A stretch of DNA of 64,000 nucleotides, taken from NCBI GenBank assembly GCA_026874595.1, contig CM049313.1, positions 56,005,159-56,069,158 on the forward strand, given 5' to 3'. Position numbers and translations under genes: made by a program. This DNA is from Sipunculus nudus (Eukaryota; Annelida; Sipuncula; Golfingiida; Sipunculidae). Positions 36,771 through 48,700 of the stretch are shown one piece after another (the stretch's first letter is position 1; every line of letters begins with the position of its first letter). Under the pieces are notes generated by a model. It was not told the origin of the DNA and made no database searches. It saw nothing but the letters and a program-made list of their open reading frames with translations.

Positions 36771-39700
36771 TCAGATTAGCTAAATAATTGATTTGTATTT
36801 CTTTATTCAGAGATTAAGGATTAAAAGGCTTATTAGATCAAAGAACGAAAGATCGCAAAATGTTAATTATATTATTAATTTTGTTGATATTTACATGTAT
36901 ACTTAGGAAGCGCGCATGACAAATTACAATCACTGGATAGGATGAATCTAATGTTAGAAATATTTAGAAATAAATTACAGCAATTATTGAAAAGTATATG
37001 TTTATAAATATTATTATATGTTTATAAACATAATGAGACAACTTTTTAGAAGAGATAATATTTTACATCCGAGAATGCCATCGTTTTCATACTGTAACCG
37101 GTCATCTAGATACGATTTTAAGATACTGGGGGTAATCCGAAGCGGGGATATTCTGGAATTGCTACACCGAATTCACCAGAGAGGCATGGCTATAACTGCA
37201 CTTATTGGTGTGAATAGGCGTTCATAGTTAATAATGACTGAACATATTATTGCATCTGAAAATCATTATGATCATGAAAAACAAGACGCTGAAAATATAT
37301 GTGAATTTGAAATGCCAGTATCGGATCATAAATGTGATAATATGGAAATTACATATAGTTGTGATAATAATGAAGTTAAAACAAATCAAGTTGATGAGAT
37401 TATAATTCCTTATATTTATCCATAATTATTCAATACCTGTATCAATAATGAAGATAGAATATGCATTGATGATGACAACATAAATCTTGACATTCTTTGT
37501 TCAGATATGCTCTTAAATAATGATAATTCAAATGATACAAACACTAACATTGTTCACTTTTATGATTCAGATTCTTCACATGGAGACCTTGTTGCAAAAT
37601 CGTTGAACCTTGCACTGTACCCTAACAACTCAATAACTAATACTTAAAGGATTACAGGTAAAAAACGAAAAAGACCGAACCACTCTACAGTCTGAAATTA
37701 TTTTAAATATAATTACATGAAACATACATGGCATCAAACCTATTTAAAAAAATCGTGACTTTCATGAAGTCATATCTAAATATGATATAATAGTTTTAAT
37801 TGAGACATGGGCAACTAATACTGACCAATATGTAAATGATTTGTGTGGATACAAAGGTTACTCGAATGTACGTACCCGTATGAAATGTGGAGGTTTTGCT
37901 TGTCTATTTAAGGGACACATTAATTAAATATTTAAAAAATGTTATAAGGACATACATGGACATGATTATTTATTTTGGATGGCAAAAAATTTGGGTTTTG
38001 CTCATGATACTGCAATGGTTGCTGTGTATGTTTCTCAAAAGAACTCTGTATTTTATAATTTTGTTGAAAAAAAAAAACGGAATCACTTTTAGAAAATGCA
38101 CTAGTTGAATTATTGATAAAATATGATGATGTAAATTTAATTATTTTGGGAGACTTAAATGCCAGAATGGGTAATCTGCAAGATTATTCAGACGATGACA
38201 TTTTACATAATATTGAAATTGATGACTATAATAGTGACTTTTTTTAGCTTACCTAGAAAATCAAAAGACAGTGGAACAAATACATGGGGATTGTCACTGC
38301 ACCAGTTATGTTAAACTTGTTTACATGTTTTGAATGGTAGGGTACAGCCAAATTATGAGGGAGACCTAACTTACATGTCAACACAAGGTGCATCAGTAAT
38401 AGATTATATCATTGTTAGTTCTGACATTTTTTATAATTTTAAGTGTTTTGAGGTTCCAAATGAAGATTTATCTGACCACTTTCCATTAACTACTACACTT
38501 GAAATTAGAAATGAAAAAAATATTGGGTAAAAATGTGGAAAAGTACGAAAATTGGAATAAATATAGGAAAAAAGAAAAATTGTGAATATGATATCTTGAA
38601 TGATGATAAGATATTTGATACAATAAATAATATAGAACCTGTCCTACTAACAAACGTAGAAAATTGAGCAGTAAAATTAAAAAACTTAATTCTTTATATA
38701 GCTGAAAAAACATTTGTTAAGTCAGAGAATGTAAATGATATGAAAACTGTTCTACCAGCATGGTGGAATATGACATGTAGCAAGTTAAAAAGAGAAAAAA
38801 ACATGAAGCATTTAATCAATTTAGAAATACAAATAATTATGCAGATTTGATTAAATACAAACAATTAAAATCAAAATTTAAAGTTGAATGTAATAGATCT
38901 CAGACAGGATATGCAAAGGCAAAAGTAGAAGAAATAACCTCCTGTTCAACAACTAATGAAATATTTAAAAAGGTAAAATCATATAAAAGAATGCAAGTTA
39001 AAAAATAGTATAACAGGGCAAGATTGGATATTTTTTTTCTATAAATTATTAAATAATTATCTAAACAGTGTAAATCTAAACCCTGTAAATGAAGTAAATA
39101 ATTATGGTTATTTTTAAGAAGTAGATACAAGTGATTTTGACATGGAAGTAAATTATGACATAAATCAGTTAGAGATTATGAGGCAATAAGACAGATTACA
39201 AAATGGCAAAACACTTGGACCAGATGGTTTTTCCTGAGAATTAATTAAAGAAAACAAAGTTATTTTAATTCTCAATTTAGAAAAATTATTCAACAATGTT
39301 TTTTCATGTTGTAAATTTCCAACTGAATGGTCAAAAGCAATTTTATTTCCACATTACAAGAAAGGTCCTATTAATGATCCTAATAATTACAGGGGTATAG
39401 CTATTTTAAACGTAATAGGTAAACTATTCATCAAAATTTTAAATAAAAGTTTAATATTATGGGCTGAAAATCCTATCAAATGTATAGAAAAACAAGCAGG
39501 CTATCGAAGAAATTATAGTACAGTTGATAACATGTTCAATTTATGGCACTAATTGAATCTTATTTATAAAAGAAAAAAGGCAGATTTTATGCAATATTCA
39601 AAACTTTCTCCAAAGCTTTTGATTGTATTCAGCATCAGCTATTATTTCACCTTCTTTTTATTAAATAAGCATTAGAGGTTAAATTTATAACATCTTAAAA

Positions 39701-42700
39701 TCTATGTATTCCAAATTGAAGTCTTGTGTGTTAACTGGTAATGGTTTAACTGATTATTTTACATGTACTGTAGGAACAAGATAGGGTTGTATGATTAGTC
39801 TTTTATTATTTACATTTTTTATGAATGAATTATTTTTTACACTGCATTCTGAGGAAGAGAGTATATATATAAGCCCGGAAGCAAATTCACTCTCAATGCT
39901 CATGTTCGCAGATGATGTTGTATGTTTTACAGATACAGTTGGAAGATTACATTACCAAATTAATAAATTAGAAACATTTTGTGATGCTTATGGGATGAAA
40001 GTTAATGTAGATCAAACAAAAATTGTAGTATTTAGAAATAGTGGTATTTTAAGCAATATGAAAAATGGTATTCTAAACAAAAACTCAAAGTAGTTAGCAG
40101 TTACAGATACATTGGGGAATTTTCACTAGTCTTCTTAAATGGTCCAAAATGAAACAACATCTAATAAATCAAGCCAATAAAGTAGTCATTATGATTAAGC
40201 AGTTTATAAGTAAATATAAATACCTAACAGTAGATCAGTCATTCTTTCTGTTTGATTGAATGGTTATGCCAATCTTGTGTTATGCAAGTGAACTATGGGG
40301 ACATGAAAACTGTGACAATATTGAATCAATACAAACTAAATTCTGTAAATATATTCTTAAGATAATTTCTTCATCACCAACTGCTGCGGCACTTGGTGAA
40401 TGTGGACGGTGGCTATTAAAAATTCATTATTTACTGATTTATTTATATATGTATTACATAATGGAAAAAATTATTAAGAATGACACAGAATAGATATCCA
40501 AAACAATTATATGTAAAGTTATATCGTCTTGATGAAATAGGGAGAAAAACATGGGCAAGAAAAATTAAAAATGTACTGTTTTCACTTGCATTTGGTTATG
40601 TTTGGATGAACCAAGATGTAGAGATACAAAATTGTTTCTCTTTGAGTTACAGCAGAGACTCAAAGACATGTTTACAGGAATGGATAAGTAACATTTAACA
40701 AAACAGGCGTTTGGAAACATACTCTGTATTTAAATCACTTCTTTCTGTCGAACTGTATTTGAAATAATTGTCATAAGATTAGTTTAGCTAGGTTAAGATG
40801 CTCCTCACATCAGTTACATTGAGAAAGGAAGACATGAAAGTATACACTGGACACAAAGAATCTGTAATTATTGTTTGAAACTTAAAGAATCTATAGTTGA
40901 AAATGAATATCATTTCCTAATGAAATGTCCTTTATACAATGAACTAAAAGATATTTACCTTTCTAAATTTGGCAGATTTTTCTTTTATATCTCTTATGTC
41001 AAGATATTACTGTTATTGATAGATTGGTCGCATTTGTACACAATGCCTTTAAAATGAGAAATAATTCATTGGTTAATAACTAAATTAAACAGATTATCTA
41101 TATGAAATAGTTGAACGGTCACTTGTTAAGTTTGGTTATAAATATTAATATATGAATAAAACTATGTAGACTTTGATCAAGTAATAAAGGAATAATGGGT
41201 GTATATAATTGTATGTATGTGTATAATATATATATATTTGGATAAAAAAATTGAGGTACAGTGCTATTTGGCACTACTTGGACCAGTTGGGCAAGCTTAT
41301 CATGCGGACCATCTGCAGGTAGCAGCGTTCAATGCGGGTCCTTGGGTTGCTGAGTAGTCCAATTTTTATATATTATTATATATGCATATTAAAATTTAAG
41401 TAAATTGTCCACATTAAGAGAGTCCAATATGTAAAATTTCATTTAAAATTGTATAAATATAGATATATTTATATTTATGAAATATATTTTATGATTACAT
41501 ATGGCTGTATTAATAGTTATGTATGTATATGTATTGAGAATATGTTTATGCACATGTATACTTGTATATTTATAAATCTTATGAGTACTGTATATTTATC
41601 TATATTTATATATATGGTTGAAATGACCTCTCAGGATGACTTCAGATATTGATGAAAACTATTTGATCAATATGTATGGCAAGAATCATGGCAATCAATG
41701 CTATAGTTATTGAGATAGCGGAGCTTTCGTATCAAATTTTTTAATTAACCTGGGGTGGGGGTATTTTCGAGCCCTCATAGATCGGAGGCTAAAAGGTCAC
41801 AGTGACCTTATTTCAGCTTTCTAAGGAGTTTTTATTGCCCTCAAAGGGTGTCCAGTTGAAGTTTAAAATTCCAGTGGTTACGATGTGTGTCCTTCTAACG
41901 GACGGACGGACAGACAGACGGACGGAGTACGGACAAAGAGAGATCGCTATAGCTTTGATTACTTTCAGCCAGCTGAGCATGAAAAGGAAATATAACGTAG
42001 CATGAGCTATTATCCGAAAACATTAACTCAAAAGTGAATGCCCTTTTCTTTGTTTGATGAGTCACCACACGGAAAACGGTCTACGTAGAAGATTTTATAC
42101 ACCAAACGTATTTTTCGCGAAACTGATTTACCGGAGCCAACAACTGACATGTAAGAACAAACAGATTTGATAAACCAACTCTTCATCTTATTAATTCCGT
42201 TATCCATCGGTGAAAGTCTAGCTGATAAGCCCAGTAAGCCTCGATGTTCTCAATATAACTTTTAACTCAATTTATCATCAATTGTAGGTTATACCATTTG
42301 ATCAAATTTAATCATGTTGTCTGTCTGATATAAACTCTTATGTCTTATCTAATGCTCAAGCTTAACAAACAAACAACATCTCAAAAAAGAATACAAGGGA
42401 CTGCTGGACTCTCAAGGTATAAAGGCAGTAGCACTTGATCAATTATGATTATATTTTTTTTGTGTATTTTAAACCTCCCTGGCTGTGCGTATTAAAGATC
42501 GTTCAAACAATGTCAAAAGCAGGGGGAAACTGAAGTAAACGAATCTGTCAATGCAATCCCAATCGATGTTCTGTTCTTCTCTCCTGGCTTTTATCTACTG
42601 CAGTATTTCTGATGTCGTTGTCCTTGTCAACGGCTCGGGAATTTCAATGAGCTCAGTGGAAATAAATGGAGCTGTCGTCCCCCCAGTATCAGCGCAGCTG

Positions 42701-45700
42701 ATGTCGTCAATCTTGCTTTTAGTGATTGGCTAAACCAGCTGGAGGACCGGGTGAGTTACAGCACATGACTGTTCCTTAACTCACTGATTTGTTGGCAAGG
42801 TTCCTCGTCCATGGCCGTGGATTAATCAAATAAATGGCTCTTTGCTTACACCTGAGATCTCTGTATATACGCTTTTTTTCTTGTTTGTGTAGGCCGTAAC
42901 TTCCTCTGTACTGACAACTTACAAAGCCTCTTTTCAAATCAGGCTTGTGTTTACATATACCTAGCGAGTCTGTCAACAAAATTTCATAAAGCAAAAACGC
43001 ATGTTTATATTGTAAATTCAATCTGATTGAATGATGTGCTAAATCACGCAATTATTAACATTTGTGTCATAATACATGCCACAGTTTACATTAAGATTAC
43101 ATTTCGATGATATAATTACAACATAAGTACATGCATTCATACTCTACTACAAGAAAATGATCGTCACAAGAAACTGACTCAGCAATTTTCTCCACCAAGG
43201 CCGTACATTAAAGTCCGTGTTATGGAAAAGGAGATAATTCAAATAAATGAGGATTCCATGAAAATCATTGTAGAATACCACCTAAAACATTAATATAAAG
43301 AGTCATTATGATTTATCTAAATCATAGATAATATTTACCTTGAATGAATTTATTAATATATTATGTCATATATATATGTGTGTGTGTGGGTGGGTGTCGA
43401 AGGCGGAGGTTGAGGATCAATATAAATATAAAACGTTTTTGCTTCAAATCACTTAAAATACATTTTCCACCACACTGGCAACATCTTTTAAAGTAAAAAC
43501 AAATACATTGTGTCTTTGACGTAGGAGATAATGAGTGACAGACAATAAACCAATGTGCTTTCGTTAAAAAGGGGCGACATCAGCTTCCCAGGTTTAATTA
43601 TATTCTTTTAAACACTTTTAAGGATGTCACTTGTTCTTCAAGACCCTTAGCAACCTGGCCTGGAAGCCTAATTTACCTTATTATAGCTTGCATTGAGCGG
43701 TAAAAGTACACTTATTTTCTGTCTAGGTGAATTTGGCCTTTTCATATCGTAAAGTTAAGTAAAAATAAAATTTCGAAATGTTGGCTGAGTATGATCTTTG
43801 GACAAGCCCTCAGAGACGACAAGCGTAATGTAAAAATTAATGATCACGGAAGGCGCAAATGAACTTGTAATCTTTCACCTCAGGTACCTGCGTAAAACAT
43901 GTATTTTTATTTTTCATTTCCAACATCACTGGCGACATCTGTCGGCGCCGACTGACACTACGTGTTTGGGTCCGTCACACATGTTATAGAAAATACATAA
44001 TTTGTATATCTCAAATGATAAAAAAATCGATTGTGCGACGAATGAGATAATGAGCGTTAGACCATCAAAACTTAACCAAGGTGCTGTTACTAAGAGGTGT
44101 CGTAAAATGTATGTGGTATGGATGTACACAACGCAAAATGAGTTGTAGATGGCACCACAAGTCTGGTATACGACAACACTATTCGAGATGTATGGAACTG
44201 CACAATTTCAGGCTGATATGTCAAATCGTTCCTAAGAAATAAGCAAGGATATACACTGCAAAAGTTATTGTAGTTGGCACCACCAGTCGTGTATCTACTT
44301 GTACAAAGCTAACCGAGATGTATAGATATACATTTCTGGCTGATATATCAAATCCCTTCTGAGAAATAAGCAAAGGCATACTTTATGCAAAAGTCATAAT
44401 CAGTCATTATAATGGACAAGCCAAAAATTTCAGACTAATACACCAAACTTCTCTTGAGTCAGGTGCACTGGGCTGATCAAGCTCATTTGTCCCAAGTGAA
44501 CCGGAACTAAGGCAAGGTGCAGCTACCGCACTAGGTGAACTCTTGACCTGTTCCTGGCTGAACTGACTGAATTATTGACCTGTTGAATAACCTGATACAG
44601 TTGGCAGTCTTTGAAAGCTATTAATATTTAAAGACTGAAACTTGGCTTGCTGCCATACTAAAATATTTGTCAGTCTGCCAAGCTATTTATAGATGCAGAT
44701 ACCATTTTGGCCTGTTGTTGAGTCTGTTTACACATACTGAATGACTTTGGATACAATGGGTTTTTTTTCAAGCTGACATACTCATAAGATTTTAATTTTA
44801 TCAAAATGTTAAGAATAATAACAGATGCCTAATTAAAACAAAATCAGAATAAGATATATTGTATTCATGGATTTATCTTACACATAAGCTGGATATGGAC
44901 AACAATTATTTATGTTGCTTGTACAGCTCTGCTTATATATCCACAGAGCTCAATCTGTTACTACAATAAATCTACTTACTTTGTTCACCTAAGTGTCTCA
45001 CAGTCCTTTCATTGTTAAATATCCAATTCTTCAGCCAAAAATCATTTAAACAAACAAGAACAAAAGCAACCTAATAATAATTTTTGTGCAATGTTACAGA
45101 AATTGCAACAAAAGTTTTGCAGTAGAAGACTATAGTAGCCCTTAGTTTGATTAGGCTTGCTTGGCCACAAGACGAACTACAGCTTTCTATAACTCTACCA
45201 AAAATAAATGAACCCGATCTATTCTTATATGATCAAGAGAACCCTACAAAAGATAATTCTTGTGACAATTTGACAATTAACTTACACAGTTTCATTATAA
45301 AACATTTTTAATGTAGAAGCTGAGAGAGACTAAAATCTTGCCGGTAAAAAACAGGTCAATGCAGGTGGCACCATAAAAACCTCAATTCCAAATATGTGAC
45401 CAACATTTGCATAAAACTTGGTGAAGCTAGCTCCTGCTGTTCCTGAGTAACTATGGGTTAATGTACTGATGACCGATGACGCTTGTACAAAAACAATGTA
45501 CAACCTCATTTGACCAACATTTGCATAAACTTTAGTGATGATAGGTCCGGCTTTCTGATACTGAAATTTTAGTATTCTTATTTGACCAAATGACTATTTT
45601 CAGCTTCCTTTAACTCAACCAAAAATCAGCGAACTAAAACCACTCGTTCAAACTTGAGAGAGATTGTTTAAGGAATTATTTCTGTGAAATATTGAACAAT

Positions 45701-48700
45701 TAGGCGGGACAGTTTCAGAAAAGAAGATGTTTTAAAATGGTTTTTGCATTTTCCTGTAAAATCTAAGTCAATGCAGATGGCAAAACAAGCTCAATCCGAT
45801 AGTTTTTAGGTGTCTGATTTTAGCATATAGTTTTCGAGATAGTTTGGGTTTATGTACGGACGACGGACCACGTCACACCATCGTATAAGCTCACAGATTC
45901 TATAAAAAGAGAAATAATCAATGCATTAAGTCTTCGTGCAGTCTATGGAGGCTTAGTAGTATTTAATATAAATGCTATCGTTTTTTTATAAAAAAAAAAA
46001 ACCGTGACAGGTTGACTTTGTGGAATTTTACGAAGATTAAAGATATCTAAAGAGAAAGTGATTGGTGGTTAACGTTACAACAGTTTTCCTGGATTTCTTC
46101 TATGTAAATGCATAATCTAATTCGTTGGTATTACTCCCGCCTATTGCTTTCATGTGATTTCAACATTACTTCATATAAAAAAGGTAGGACAAAACTTATT
46201 TTAATTAACTCTTGGGATTTTGCAATAAAACATGGTACCCTGGAGCCTGCACAGTGATTAATTGAAGAGCAAGCATTGAAGACGAGTGACTGACTGGCAG
46301 TGACTCCGATTCTTGTTCTGTCAGCATCATCCAACCACGCAGCCCTTTTTATGGTGTTAACCCGGGCAAACCTGTGTCATTTTAAATAACTTTTACATTT
46401 TCACCAATAATATTCATGTATGAAGCTAGGCCTTCGTCGTAATATTGAATATTTTTATATTTGTTAAATATTAAACGTATTTAAATATTAAAATTCGAGA
46501 CAGTGTAAAATATATCGTTTCATGCATTTTAATATATCAACACAGGAATATTTTCTTATGATTTCGTATGTCCGTAATTTTCCGTATCTTTGTTAATGTC
46601 ATGACACCGCAAAACACACTGTATTGCTTATTTTTAATATTGTTTTTCTCTACAAAGAAATCTAAAATTAAAATAAAAACGAAAACGACCCATTTAATCC
46701 AATCGAAACCTCTCGAGTGGCACGAAGATAAACGATGAACACGGTTAAGCTTCTGAAAGTTGAATTTAATTAACGACGAACATTTTATGATGGAGTATAA
46801 TGCCCTGAATCCAAGAGACTAAACACAGAAGGACGAACGAACTCCTAAAACCGGTTAGAAATTGGCAATGCCTGAGGCTCATCGGAATTTTTTGCCAAAC
46901 CTATGGTTTCAATGTAAGGTCATTATTCATAAGAAAAAAACATGAACATATGCCTCCCTCCTTTGAGTGGTTCTCCTAGTTCTTGTTGTCTGCAGGACAT
47001 GGTCTCGATTTAGATTTAAAAAGATTTATTCGCTTGCTTTAAAACATATAAGAAGAAAAATAGAAAGTGAAGATATAATGAATTTTACCAAATGAAAGAT
47101 ATAAATGCAGTTGTTCAATATAGGTAGATAGTTTTGCTTCATGTGAAGCCTTTTTTCCTTTATTTTCCTTGTTCAGAAGGTAAACTGATTATTAGTAGTT
47201 ATTATATAAATCTATGTAAAATTATAATAGTTGTTATAACTTTGGAGATTCCTGAATTTATTGCGATATTGAAATGTCAAAATGATCATGACTTTCAAAG
47301 TTACATATATATTTAGGAAATGATTCTGATTGGCACATCATGATGTATACGTGTTGTTTCTGTTCGGACCACATAGAAAAATAATTATTCCACGGAATCG
47401 CCACTCGTACTTTTTACTAATCATTGTTTTTTGGTAGGTGAGGACATAGTCCTCCAAACGAATTAATAATGGCTTTTATGGACACCCATTCATAAAGGTT
47501 TAACTGAAAATTGAATAAACTTGTTTTTTTATAATTTCAAGGTTTGTCACTTTTGTTTGGCTTTATTAAAGCAGGTTGTTTCGTCAAACGTTTCATGACA
47601 CAAATCCTTGTGAAATATAGCGAAAGAACAGGGCTGTGGTAACATCTTATCAATATCCGAATGTACAAAGGCGAAAAGAACGTTCTTCTTTGTACTCATT
47701 GATCTCGTTTCCTTGAATGATAGTCAATCACTAATGGTCGGCAAAAATCTCATAAAAACAATAAGAAAGAAAACATTATCAGGGGATGCGCTTGTTCGTG
47801 ACTATATCATTAATATGCCTTTTGTTTGAGCAGATTATTTCATGATCCTGTCAGTTGGCGTGTAATCTATATGCCTCTTATAAGCAAAGCGTGGGAAGCT
47901 TAGAAAATTTATATGTTGATTGCGTTTTGTCAGACGACGTATTACCGACTAACGGATCAGGTCAAGGACAAGTCATTAAGAGGAGCGCAAGCAATTAACG
48001 TTCTTTAGGCTCCCGTCTGCTGGTAATAGTTGTAGCCAAGGTAAAAGTGGACATCCGAGTAGATTCAGACACGCCCAATAGCTATCAGAAGTAATTTTCT
48101 TCTCACTTCTGTGCTATTTGGTTGAATATTGGCAAAATTTGTTAACATATATAACCCGTATCTATTGAACCCCACACGAACGGGCGTGACGATGATATTC
48201 ATATGGAGTAAAACATTGTCTCACGGAACCCATGTTTTAAATATTCATGTGCGTGCTGACAAGACAGTGTCATTAAGGGACATATTCTGGAGCAATATTA
48301 TTCCTATACTTTCATACTAGTATTTCAGTTTTGCTCTTTACAAAAGTCAAAACACCCAGGCAAAACACAGTCTCATTTTCTTCGCATATAAATGTTTAAC
48401 ACCTTGTTATAGTCCTGCGTGTTGGTAAAAACAAACAGTGTGTTTACCATTACAATGACAGGAGGTCCGATTAAAAGGGGCAAAACGCGGAGTTTCAGCC
48501 AGCGGGGATATGTATTACATTTTTTGGGGCCAAGTTAGTCAGGGCATCTCCTGATTGGCACGCGTTATGGCTACGCGCAACACACGATTTTTGCTGGTAC
48601 AGATTAAATTTAAAGGGAAGAAGCTATTTTTCGTGTTAGTTCAACATACTTTATATGTGATTGGGCCACTTTAATATTAACTAGAGCCAATTTGGTTCCC

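Larger units (their letters stand above)
37018..41130 (+). mobile_element. Decayed APE-type LINE (non-LTR retrotransposon) in intron 1
   Basis: A roughly 4.1-kb element inserted antisense to the receptor gene. In order: an acidic ORF1-like or 5' region, an APE endonuclease, a reverse transcriptase, and a C-terminal Cys/His segment. The reading frame is interrupted by several stops and frameshifts. Ends are not sharply defined; no target-site duplication was identified and the 3' end fades into AT-rich sequence near 41130-41230. Clade not assigned from sequence alone. Confidence 0.93.

Noticed and set aside
42551-42733. 60-codon ORF with signal-peptide-like start in intron 1
   Set aside because: Hydrophobic start alone is weak evidence; no cleavage-site context, family or splice link.
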